DNA from: Legionellales bacterium | GTDB lineage: Bacteria > Pseudomonadota > Gammaproteobacteria > Comchoanobacterales > Comchoanobacteraceae | Assembly (NCBI GenBank): GCA_002722435.1 | Contig: PBLX01000036.1 | Location: 1 to 41,712 of the forward strand | Direction: 5' to 3' | Length of the DNA: 41,712 bases | Shown here: piece by piece, positions 28,025 through 37,500 of the stretch | How positions within the stretch are numbered: position 1 is the stretch's first letter | How the letters are laid out: each line of letters starts with the position of its first letter | Position numbers and translations under genes: made by a program | Notes under the pieces: model-generated | Told to the model about the DNA's origin: nothing | Seen by the model: the letters and a program-made list of their open reading frames with translations, nothing else | Database searches by the model: none

Positions 28025-29601
28025 CCGCTACAGCAACCTACAATGCAGCAACAAAAGTAATCGCCGTAACTGGTGATGGACTTCCAGATCCAGTTAGTTA
28101 CGGTACTTTTCCTAATCTCAATAATCCTAATGCGGTTACTGAGCAGGCATTCTCGCATTCGTTTACTTACCGTGGTGGTGAGTTTGGTGTAGAAAGGACA
28201 TTTGATGATAACACATACTTCCAAAGTGGATTTGTTATCTCTGTAAATATATCAACAAGCGACAATGCCTTATTTGCTGCCCAAACTATTGCTCCTGGTG
28301 ATCATCTTTTCTTTGTCTTTAGTGACGGTAGGAAACAACGATTTATATTTAGAGGGACAACATTTACGTCCATTGCAGGGGAGTGCTGGCTCGCAACCGA
28401 CCAAAGATTAGATCTTATTGTTGCTGAATCTCAAACTATACCAACAGGCACATACACATATTACGATCAAAGAAGTGGACGTATAGAAACTCCTCTTGGT
28501 GCTATAGGTATTGCTGCAAATGGAGTTGTATTCTTTAATCCTAGTGCAGGTGGTGGAGGTAACCCTCCTGTTGGATTTAACTGGAATGCACATTATCCTA
28601 ATTCACCTGTAGATTTTGGTGATGATTCTTGTGGCGGACATCCAGAGTCAACAGGACAGTATCATTATCATGATACTCATTTTATAGATTGTTGGAAGCA
28701 GAATTCTGCTATGGCAAACTACAATGATTACTTTGGTAGTAGTCAGTTTAATGGTGACAATATGCGTCACCCTGATGGTCATAGTAAAATTTTAGGATAT
28801 TGCTTTGATGGATTTCCAGTATACGGACCTTTCGGATATGACGTGCCGTTTACTGCATCACAAACAACTCGTTTTATGTCCTCGAGTTATAGGACAAAGA
28901 ATATTGAAGTAGCAGGAAGACCCGATTATGGATCTACTGCACAAAACCCACCTGCAGGATCTTTAGTGCAGGACTGGGAATATATTGATGGTTTAGGTGA
29001 TTTAGATTTTCATAATGGTAGATTTTGTGTAACCCCAGAATTTCCAAATGGGACTTACGCATATTTCATATCTATTGACTCTCAAGGAGAAGCAGCATTC
29101 CCATATATGGTTGGGAATATGTCTAGACAGAGTATAAATCAACCTACTAATAATGGAGCAGCAGCACCTCCTGCACAAGAAGGTGGAGACGGTGGAGCAC
29201 CTCCTGTTACACCTACGTTGCAAATTACTGCACAACCTCAGAGTGGCACAGCAGCAGTCAATACTACTGTTACATTTACAGTCCAAGCAAGTGTCTCTCC
29301 AATACCAGGACCTATTTCATATCAATGGTATAGATCAACTGACGATGGATTTGCATATGCACAAGTTACTGGTGCAACAAGCAATTCACTATCATTTACT
29401 GCGTTGGGATATATGTCCAACTATAAGTATAAGGTTGAATTACGAGGACCTGCACCCGCTAATAATGCAAGTAACTCACCTCTAATGTCTTCTGTTGCAA
29501 CCTTATCTGTATCTGGAATAGGTGGTGGACAGGGTGATACTGACTTCTCATCTACCGCAGTGAAGTATGACACCACGTCAGTTACATACGATGCGACCTA
29601 A
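28021..29601 (+). CDS. YHYH-domain structural protein with Ig-like C-terminus
   Basis: A 526-residue protein whose ATG overlaps the giant gene stop (ATGA), so translation is probably coupled. Residues about 180-367 form a YHYH domain: the naming motif QYHYH appears literally, followed by ILGYCFDGFPVYGPFGYD and, later, HNGRFCVTPEFPNGTYAYF. The biochemical role of YHYH domains is not known to me; they are found in secreted or surface proteins. Residues about 395-500 look like an Ig-like fold (TVTFTVQASV, then YQWYRSTDDG, then YKYKVEL). An aromatic and Gly-rich N-terminal region of about 170 residues is unassigned. The giant protein has a related YHYH-like module and also ends in an Ig-like domain. 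Probably a fibre or decoration protein of the baseplate region. Confidence 0.75.
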   Translation: MTATATYNAATKVIAVTGDGLPDPVSYGTFPNLNNPNAVTEQAFSHSFTYRGGEFGVERTFDDNTYFQSGFVISVNISTSDNALFAAQTIAPGDHLFFVFSDGRKQRFIFRGTTFTSIAGECWLATDQRLDLIVAESQTIPTGTYTYYDQRSGRIETPLGAIGIAANGVVFFNPSAGGGGNPPVGFNWNAHYPNSPVDFGDDSCGGHPESTGQYHYHDTHFIDCWKQNSAMANYNDYFGSSQFNGDNMRHPDGHSKILGYCFDGFPVYGPFGYDVPFTASQTTRFMSSSYRTKNIEVAGRPDYGSTAQNPPAGSLVQDWEYIDGLGDLDFHNGRFCVTPEFPNGTYAYFISIDSQGEAAFPYMVGNMSRQSINQPTNNGAAAPPAQEGGDGGAPPVTPTLQITAQPQSGTAAVNTTVTFTVQASVSPIPGPISYQWYRSTDDGFAYAQVTGATSNSLSFTALGYMSNYKYKVELRGPAPANNASNSPLMSSVATLSVSGIGGGQGDTDFSSTAVKYDTTSVTYDAT

Positions 29602-29605
29602 ATAA
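29598..29605 (+). promoter_or_regulatory. late promoter-like box upstream of cupredoxin-like gene
   Basis: CTAAATAA overlaps the stop of the YHYH gene and lies about 25 bases before the next ATG. It resembles the other boxes at 3408 and 32947 but is imperfect and very close to the start codon. Tentative. Confidence 0.3.
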
Positions 29606-29626
29606 CACTGTAGAAAACTACCTACC

Positions 29627-31099
29627 ATGGCTAAGCAAAATTTATCAGTTGGATCAGCTGCAAATGACGGCACAGGTGATACCCTGAGAGATGGTGCTAT
29701 TAAATTAAATAGCGTCATTGATGAGTTATACACCAACTTAGGAAATGATACCAACTTACAAGTAAATATCGGAGCACCTGTTAACGATCAAGTGTTGCGA
29801 TGGACTGGCACAGCTTTTACTGAATCACACCTAGATTCATTAAGTGCTGACCTCAATGTTAAAGCATTTAAAATTATTTCTGAAAGTGCAGGCAATATTG
29901 TTATTGAGCCAGATACAACAGGAGATATTGAATTTAAGGCAGGTAGTCAAGGTAGTAGAAAGGCATATGTAGATGGTGCAGATGGATATTTTAAATGGAC
30001 GGCTCCTTATGCATTATTGAGCGATCTTCCTGATGTTACTGCACATCACGGTATGCTTGCACATGTGCATGACACAGGAAAGGCATATTTTGCACACTCT
30101 AGTTGGATACAACTTCTTGATGTCACTGATGGTATTTCTATTCTGACTGATGTAGATACCACAGTAAATGGAGGACCTTCTGACGGTCAAGTATTAAAGT
30201 GGAATGGCACATCTACTAAATGGGAGCCTGCTAATGATGAGACAGCAACAGGTGGCGGTGGCACAACACAAAACCTATTTGAAACATTTACAGGTGACAC
30301 TGGCACAACAACAGCGTCTGCTGCAAATGACACATTTAATATTGTAGGTGGCACAAACATCTCCACTGCATTAGTGGGAGATACACTTACAGTTACTATG
30401 ACAGGTGCACTTGGTGCTCCTGACCAGAATTTGTTTGAAACATTTGGTGCTGATAATGGCACTACATCTGCTACAGTAACTACAGACACACTTAACTTCT
30501 TAGGTGGCACAGGTATTAGCACTAACCTCAATGCAGGTGCTATTACATTTACTAACGATTCACCTAACATTGTGCAAAATGTATTGCAATCTGTATCAGG
30601 TGATAGTGGAAGTTATACTGCTGTTGCAAGTAACTCTGGAATTACTATTGCAGGTGGCACAGGTATTACCACTGCAGTTAGTGCAAATACTTTAACAATT
30701 ACAAACACTGCATCATTCCCATCAGCAAATGAGAATGACAATATAGTCTATGATGGATCACAATTCATTGCGACTGAATCTCCAACTGTTAGTTTTAGAA
30801 TCACTAGTGATCTATCTAATGGTTATAGATTTGATGGTGGTGGTTTACCATCTAGTACAAACAATCCTACAATATATGTCTATAGAGGATTCACATATAG
30901 ATTCAACAATACAACAGGTGGTGGGCACCCATTTGAAATTAGACTTTCAGATGGTGGATCTGCAATCTCAGGTGTAACAGGATCTACATCAGGAGTCCAA
31001 TTCTGGACAGTGCCACAAACATTAAGTGCAGGCACAACATACAAATATCAGTGTACAATACATCAATCATCAATGATAGGTGACATCGTAGTAGTATGA
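29627..31099 (+). CDS. fibre-like structural protein with C-terminal cupredoxin-like domain
   Basis: A 490-residue protein. The N-terminus (SAANDGTGDTLRDGAIKLNS) is of a type common in large marine phage structural proteins. It is followed by short fibre-type motifs (SDLPDV, then DGQVLKWNG). Residues about 215-362 contain three ~50-residue beta repeats, each beginning QNLFETF or QNVLQSV. The last ~100 residues resemble a cupredoxin: a strand with GGGHPFEI (His434) and the C-terminal YQCTIHQSSM (Cys476, His479, Met483). These are the four ligands of a type-1 copper site, with spacing like that of small blue copper proteins. Copper binding is inferred, not shown. A late promoter-like box precedes the gene, and its stop overlaps the next start (ATGA). 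Confidence 0.7.
   Translation: MAKQNLSVGSAANDGTGDTLRDGAIKLNSVIDELYTNLGNDTNLQVNIGAPVNDQVLRWTGTAFTESHLDSLSADLNVKAFKIISESAGNIVIEPDTTGDIEFKAGSQGSRKAYVDGADGYFKWTAPYALLSDLPDVTAHHGMLAHVHDTGKAYFAHSSWIQLLDVTDGISILTDVDTTVNGGPSDGQVLKWNGTSTKWEPANDETATGGGGTTQNLFETFTGDTGTTTASAANDTFNIVGGTNISTALVGDTLTVTMTGALGAPDQNLFETFGADNGTTSATVTTDTLNFLGGTGISTNLNAGAITFTNDSPNIVQNVLQSVSGDSGSYTAVASNSGITIAGGTGITTAVSANTLTITNTASFPSANENDNIVYDGSQFIATESPTVSFRITSDLSNGYRFDGGGLPSSTNNPTIYVYRGFTYRFNNTTGGGHPFEIRLSDGGSAISGVTGSTSGVQFWTVPQTLSAGTTYKYQCTIHQSSMIGDIVVV
30269..30712 (+). repeat. three ~50-residue beta repeats
   Basis: In-frame repeats starting at 30269, 30425 and 30575 (spacing 156 and 150 bases). Each has QN(L/V)-x-(E/Q)-x-(F/V), an acidic Gly turn (GDTG, ADNG, GDSG), then GGT(N/G)I(S/T)T and a strand ending in Thr-Val-Thr or similar. 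Typical of fibre shaft structure. Confidence 0.75.
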
Positions 31100-32940
31100 C
31101 CCGTACAGTTCCTGGCTCTGGTGCAATTATTAGACCCGAATTCAACAGTGTGTTTGGAGTCAGGGCGATTTTTGTCGAAAATGGTGGGGACGGATATGAT
31201 GCTAATGACCCTCCAAAACTGACTATACAGAATGCAGGGACACCTTTAAGAGAAGCAGTTTTAAGACCTATAATCCAAGACAGTAGAATACTTGCTGTTG
31301 AGATCTTAGATCCTGGCGAAGGATATGACCCTCTACGTTTAAAGATCGAATCAACAGATCCAGGTAATCTTGGTGCACGAGGCAAAGTTTTTTTGAATGC
31401 AACTGGTGGAATAGACTATATCCAGATGACAACTCTGGGTGATAATTATTTTGACGGCACTAGTGCTGTTATTGAAGGTGGCGGTGGCTCTGGATCAGAA
31501 TTAGTCCCTGTTACTGGTGGTGTGACAGGTCTGGTTATTACCCGAGAAGGTAGAAACTATGACCTCAATGATGCTAACGTTGTTATATCTGGTGGTGGCG
31601 GTGGAGATGGTGCTACAGGTACAGTTACACCCAACCAGTTTGGTAAGGTTACATCTATAACTCTAACTAACACAGGTGAATTTTTTGAGACTGCACCTAT
31701 TGTGCAGATTATTGGTGGAGGTGGTAGAGGAGCAGCAGCAAGTGCTGATATTGACTTGGGTGCCATTACTAGTATAGATCTATCTAATCAAGGTAATGGG
31801 TATACTAATAGTCCTAAAGTTATATTTGCTAGAGATACCAATCTCATTCGTAGGCAAAGGAATAGACAATCTCTTAATAGTGTTGTTTATAATCTTACTG
31901 GTCTCGTTTCAAATGTGGCACCAAGTGATTCGACCATTAATGTCGAGACTACTGCAGCGTATGCAGGATCAGGTAAATTCTTGGTCGGGAAAGAAATCGT
32001 TAGATATACAGGTAAAACTGCAACCTCCTTTACTGGACTCGACAGGGGTATCAACTTTAGATTTGACCAGAAAGTTACTCTGGACAACTTGCAAGACAAT
32101 GCTCAAGGGGTTTCTCAATATTCGTTTGCGGTTACCGACCAAGTAAAACGTTTTGTTGCCAGTGCAACAAGTAGGGTTGCTATAGTTTATGACTGGGATC
32201 CTATCGCTCATGAGTTATATCTAACATTTGAGGTTGACGAATTAGCATTTATTGATGGTGGTAACTCTGCTGACAAGACTGCATCTATACAGTTTGTTGG
32301 TGGATCTGCACAATCCAGTGGCACAGGTGTATCACCACATGTCATAATTGACAGTGCAGGTAACGATATTGTTACGTTTACTGAGCCGTTATCAGCAATC
32401 TTAAACAAAGCGTTTGAAGATGACGATGAATTAGACGGAGCAGGTGACGGTATTATTGACCTCGTAAATACTGGCACAGAATTTGAGAATGATACAAATC
32501 TAGATGGTGGTATCGCATCATCTAAATATGGTATTGAGGAAGAATTAGGTGGACAGAATATTACTTTATTCCAAGCAGCGGATAAGTTATATGACGGAGC
32601 TAACCCACCTCAACTAGCAACAGTAGTCACAGCGGGCGTTTTGGGTGATGGAGACACCCATGTATCTCTCGCTGCAATCGCTGTTAGAAATAGAAACGCT
32701 AGTGCATTTGCTGTTAATGAGATCGTAACAGGTCAAACTAGCGGTGTTACTGCAACTTTCACAGGCATTACTGCAGGTGATAGGGACGGTGAATTTATAT
32801 TAAATGTGACTGGTGTCACTGCATCTAACACAGCAGTTAAGTTTGCAGCAGGTGAAACTATACAAGGTCAAGGATCAGGTGCAACAGGTGTGCACATCTT
32901 TACTGAGTATACAACACGAGTCAGAAATGAAGACGATTAA
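31096..32940 (+). CDS. GxGY-repeat virion structural protein
   Basis: A 614-residue protein, start overlapping the previous stop. The first ~250 residues contain GxGY-type beta repeats (NGGDGY, DPGEGY, NQGNGY) with glycine turns (EGGGGSGSE, SGGGGGDGA, IGGGGRGAAA), the same class as in the giant protein. Residues about 280-330 hold a short module ending in GKEIVRYTGK and FTGLDRG, which has looser relatives in the giant and DUF4815-type proteins. Around residue 447 an EF-hand-like loop (DGAGDGIIDLVN) has Asp at positions 1, 5 and 9 but Asn at 12, so calcium binding is only possible. The C-terminal ~100 residues are Gly/Thr-rich beta modules. I do not recognise a T4 homologue. The position between the cupredoxin-like gene and gp8 suggests a baseplate or fibre role. 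Confidence 0.65.
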   Translation: MTRTVPGSGAIIRPEFNSVFGVRAIFVENGGDGYDANDPPKLTIQNAGTPLREAVLRPIIQDSRILAVEILDPGEGYDPLRLKIESTDPGNLGARGKVFLNATGGIDYIQMTTLGDNYFDGTSAVIEGGGGSGSELVPVTGGVTGLVITREGRNYDLNDANVVISGGGGGDGATGTVTPNQFGKVTSITLTNTGEFFETAPIVQIIGGGGRGAAASADIDLGAITSIDLSNQGNGYTNSPKVIFARDTNLIRRQRNRQSLNSVVYNLTGLVSNVAPSDSTINVETTAAYAGSGKFLVGKEIVRYTGKTATSFTGLDRGINFRFDQKVTLDNLQDNAQGVSQYSFAVTDQVKRFVASATSRVAIVYDWDPIAHELYLTFEVDELAFIDGGNSADKTASIQFVGGSAQSSGTGVSPHVIIDSAGNDIVTFTEPLSAILNKAFEDDDELDGAGDGIIDLVNTGTEFENDTNLDGGIASSKYGIEEELGGQNITLFQAADKLYDGANPPQLATVVTAGVLGDGDTHVSLAAIAVRNRNASAFAVNEIVTGQTSGVTATFTGITAGDRDGEFILNVTGVTASNTAVKFAAGETIQGQGSGATGVHIFTEYTTRVRNEDD

Positions 32941-32946
32941 AAACTC

Positions 32947-32954
32947 CATAAATA
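32947..32954 (+). promoter_or_regulatory. T4-type late promoter upstream of gp8
   Basis: CATAAATA matches the T4-like late consensus NATAAATA exactly. It sits in the 37-base gap between the 614-residue gene and gp8, 24 bases before the gp8 ATG, with GGGAG (32961-32965) as a possible ribosome binding site. T4 late promoters need only this -10 box, used with phage sigma gp55 and clamp gp45. Confidence 0.65.
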
Positions 32955-32977
32955 AAGTATGGGAGACCTATAACTAA

Positions 32978-34513
32978 ATGGCACTACTAACCGACCAGTT
33001 TAGAATTTTTACTGCCAAGAGATTCATTAAATCTCTGGAAGGTCCTGACTCGGCTCAATCCGATCTAGCAGCAGGAGCATCCAGAGATAGACTGTATGTA
33101 TTCATTGGCAGACCTCAAAGCTGGGACAATGAGAATGACCCACCCGATCCAACGGATTCGCTACAGGAATTTGCTGACAACTTTTCTGACATGATCTCCC
33201 TAAAGAGAGTTTTAGCAAATGACACAATACAAGTTGTAAGAAGAATAAATTGGATTCCTCCCGAGCAAACTACTGGTGGATTAGGTTACGTCTATGACAT
33301 GTATAGACATGACTATTCTGCTACTAAGACTGCTGCGTCAGGTGCTACAAAATTATATGATGCTGACTTCTACGTTGTTAACTCATCATATCAAGTATAT
33401 AAGTGCATCTTCAATGGCACAAGTCCTTCCGATCCAAACGGAAAACCTTCTACCGTTGAGCCTACAGGTACTTCAACATCTATCATCACAACTGCTGATG
33501 GTTATCGTTGGAAATATCTCTATACTATTCCTGTTGGACAAGTTTTAAAATTCTTCTCTAACGAATATATGCCAGTGTTAGAAGATACTGCTGTTATCTC
33601 TGATGCTGTTGGTGGAGAAATAGATACAGTTATTATCGGATCTTCAGGTACTGGTTACAATAACGGCACCTACGAAAACGTCCCTATTAAAGGAGACGGT
33701 GTTGGTGGACGTGTATCATTAGTGGTTGACGGTGGTAAACTTGTTACTGCTACTGTTACATCTGGTGGATCTGGATATACATTCGGGACAGTTATCATTG
33801 ATGAGATCAACGGTATTGGAGCAGGAGCAGGATCTGGTGCATCTGTTGAGGTTATCATTCCTCCATCTGTAGGTCATGGTGCAGCACCTGACACAGAGTT
33901 AGGTGGATATAGGACAATGATCAACACCAAGTTTACATACGCTGAGGGATCAGGTGACTTCCCAACTGATAACGACTATCGTCGTATCGGTTTGTTACTT
34001 AATCCATTTAGATATGGCACAAATGAATTGACTGCAGAATTAACTTTGTCAGGTACAAAGGCAGTTATATTCTCTCCTACATTTACAGGAAACTACTCAA
34101 CTGATGAGATCGTAACACAATCTAGGACAGTTGGTGGACAGCAGGTAACTGCTAGAGGTCGTGTTGTTTCATGGAATAGCACAACAAAAGTATTGAAGTA
34201 TTACCAGAATAGAATCGACGGTATTTTCCCTGAGATTACTGGTAGTTTGACTGAGTTTGATGGAGGTAACCCAGTAGTGGGATCTATCTCAGGTACATCA
34301 GGTGACCCAGACATCAACTTCCCTATCGTCTCTGGATCCTCTACCAGAGTGATTAACAACACTGAATATGATTTGGGTATGGCATTTACTAACGGTTATG
34401 CAGATCCAGAAATTCAACCAAATAGCGGTCGGATTATTTACATAGATAATAGAGGACCAATCACTCGTGCGGGCGACCAAATTGAGGATATCAAAGTCGT
34501 AATCGAATTCTAA
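32978..34513 (+). CDS. 8: baseplate wedge subunit gp8
   Basis: A 511-residue relative of T4 gp8 (334 residues), which dimerises in each baseplate wedge and contacts gp6, gp7 and gp10. Recognisable conserved parts are the N-terminal FRIFTAKRFIKSLEGP, the segment RDRLYVFIGRPQSWDN (about residues 36-51), YDMYRHDYS and DGYRWKYLYTIP. After about residue 200 the protein carries extra GxGY repeats (SSGTGY, SGGSGY with GAGAGSGA), which explain much of the added length. The C-terminal part includes a long beta-rich region ending DNRGPITRAGDQIEDIK, a motif typical of gp8-type proteins. The gene follows a good late promoter and is separated by two bases from the next gene. Confidence 0.88.
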   Translation: MALLTDQFRIFTAKRFIKSLEGPDSAQSDLAAGASRDRLYVFIGRPQSWDNENDPPDPTDSLQEFADNFSDMISLKRVLANDTIQVVRRINWIPPEQTTGGLGYVYDMYRHDYSATKTAASGATKLYDADFYVVNSSYQVYKCIFNGTSPSDPNGKPSTVEPTGTSTSIITTADGYRWKYLYTIPVGQVLKFFSNEYMPVLEDTAVISDAVGGEIDTVIIGSSGTGYNNGTYENVPIKGDGVGGRVSLVVDGGKLVTATVTSGGSGYTFGTVIIDEINGIGAGAGSGASVEVIIPPSVGHGAAPDTELGGYRTMINTKFTYAEGSGDFPTDNDYRRIGLLLNPFRYGTNELTAELTLSGTKAVIFSPTFTGNYSTDEIVTQSRTVGGQQVTARGRVVSWNSTTKVLKYYQNRIDGIFPEITGSLTEFDGGNPVVGSISGTSGDPDINFPIVSGSSTRVINNTEYDLGMAFTNGYADPEIQPNSGRIIYIDNRGPITRAGDQIEDIKVVIEF

Positions 34514-34515
34514 CG

Positions 34516-37500
34516 ATGCCACAGAATACCAACCTAAACATTAGTCCATATTTCGACGACTTCGATAAAGATAAGAATTTTTATCGAGTGCTCTATAGAC
34601 CTGGATTCCCAATCCAAGCAAGAGAGCTAACAACAATGCAATCGATTCTACAGAATCAGATTGAGAATATGGGTCAGCACTTCTTTAAAGAAGGTGCAAT
34701 GGTCATACCTGGTCAAGTAGGTTATGACTTAAACGTACAAGCAATAGTCTTACAACAAGCATTCTTAGGAGTAGACGTTGAGACATATCGTACTCAACTT
34801 AGTGGAAAGATTATATCTGGACTCACATCTGGTATTCGTGCAAAAGTCCTATATTCAATCCCTGCTACTGAGTCTACTAGAGGATATATTACACTATATG
34901 TAAAGTATATTGACTCTGGTGATACTATATCTGAGACAAGCGTCCGTGGTTTCCAAGCAAACGAGCAGTTAATATCTGAGTCTGAGTTGACTTTCGGCAC
35001 AACTCTTATTGAAATTGGATCACCATTTGGTCAGTTACTACCTGTTGATGCAACTGCAGTTGCTGCTGTAGCATATATCAATGAAGGTATCTACTTTATT
35101 CGTGGACATTTTGTAAACGTCCCTAGTGCTTATATTATCCTTGATCAATATACTAACAATCCGTCATATAGAATTGGTCTAGAAGTATCAGAATCTATAG
35201 TTACCCCAGAAGATGATACATCTCTAAACGATAATGCTGCAGGCACATCAAACTATTCAGCACCAGGTGGACATAGATTTAAGATATCTACTACACTTGT
35301 TAAGAAACCAATTACAGATGAGACTGATAAAAACTTCATCGAATTGGTTAGAATCAGAAATTCTAAGATTGAGCAACTTGTTAATACAAGTGCTTATTCA
35401 CAACTTGAGAAGTCACTTGCGAGAAGGACATATGAAGAGTCTGGTGACTATGTAATTGACACATTTGATGTCAAACTAAGAGAGCATCTTAATGATGGTT
35501 TCAATAATGGTGTCTATTCACCTGGTCAATCATCTAGAGATGGACAGGCAGCAACAGAAAACTATGCTGCAATAGAAGTATCACCAGGTCGTGCATATAT
35601 TAAAGGTTATAGGACAGAGTTTTTAACACCACAATATGTTGACCTTAAAAAACCAAGAGACTTTGTTGGTATTCAAAATACTATCATTCCTCTAGAATGG
35701 GGTCAGTATGTAAAAGTATTTGATGTATATGGATGGCCAAACTTTACTGGTGAGGGTGTTAGTGACGCTTATCAAATTATAGATTTATATGACGGTTGGA
35801 CTCTTAATACTGGTAGTAGTGTAGTAGGACAAAAAATCGGACGTGCTCGCTGTGTGCAATTACAGAAGTCAGGAGCAGGTATCTTTGACATGTATATGAT
35901 GGATATTCAATTATATACAGGTTTAAATTTTGCTGCAGGTAATACTACTGTTGCAACAGGTGACAAACTTATCGGACGTATATCAGGTGCAACTGGATTT
36001 GTAACTTCTGATTTCTCTGGCACAAGAGTTTCTCTAGAGCAAGTATCAGGTAACTTTATCGACGGTGAAGTAATTACTAGAGATGGCAGAGTTGTCGGCA
36101 CACTAGATGCTATTCACACATATAAAATTGTTGACGTAAGATCTGCTGTAGGTTATAACTCTAGTCAAGCAGTAAGTTTCCTTGCTAACTTCTTACTTAA
36201 TGACAGACAAGCAATCAGAGGTGCATCTATTACTGTTGATTTAAACGGATCTCCTCCTAAGATTACAGGTACAAATGGATCTAAGTTTGAGCAAGATATT
36301 AGACCTGGTGAAGTATTATGCCCTGATGGATTATCATCTCCTGAGGGTGAAAAAACTTTCGTAGTTACAAAGGCAGTTAAGAATGCTATCAACCTAACAT
36401 CTCAAAACAACACAGGTGTTACACCTTATGTCTTTGATTATCAAGCACAGACTGCTACAGTTGATACTGGTCTAACAAAAGGATCTATAACTGATGGCAC
36501 ATATACAACTGTTGTAAGATACAGACCATATCTATATGGACAAAACTCACCTACTGGTCAGTTGTCACAGGATATGCCTAAGCAAACAATTAAGTCTATT
36601 AGTGATGAATCATTCTTTGTCTTTAGGACATTTGATAATAAGACTGTTGTATCAGGTGGTTTAACTGTTGCACTTCCAGAATCTGAGCAGTTTGCTGCAT
36701 TAGATGATGACAATTATATTCTTACAATTCTTGCTCAAGCAGGATCTGCATATACTGTAGGACAAAACTTAGACATTGAAGCACTTTCAGAGGCAGGCAC
36801 ATTAACAGTTAGTTATGGTGCTGACAGACAGTCTGTTACTATTGGTGGTTTAACAAACGTTACTACTGTTAAGTTAACTGCATTAGTATCTAAGAATATT
36901 GTTTCTAGAAAAATTAAAACTGCATCTAAGATGCGTGCTATGAAAGTCACTAGGACTGCAAAGCAACAAGACGTCCAAAGATTTGGTTTAGTATATGGAG
37001 GACTTTATGGTACAAGAATCGAAGACTCTGAGATCTCATTCGGTCTCAACGATGTATATAAACTCCACGCAGTCTATGAATCCTCAGATGACAACCCTCC
37101 CCAGATACCTTACATTGTGCTCTCGGAAGCAACTTTCTTTGCACCTGGCACAGTTGTCACAGGAGTTACAAGTGGAGCAAGAGCGATAGTTGTATCGTTT
37201 ATCAACTCAACTCTAAGACTTTTTAACGTTGATCTTAACGGCACACAATTCAATGCAGGTGAAACTGTAACTGGTGTAGACGTAGACAACAACGTATTGA
37301 CTGCAACTATAGATGATGCTGATGGATCTGTTGAAAAAGGATCTAAAGTTATCACTGATCAATATGAATTAAATCAAGCACAAAACTCTTTCTTCTATGA
37401 TGTATCACGTCTAATTAGAAAACCTGGCACAACTCCTCCAACCAGACAGTTGATGGCAGTGTTTGACTACTTCATTCATGAAGCATCAGGAGATTATTTC

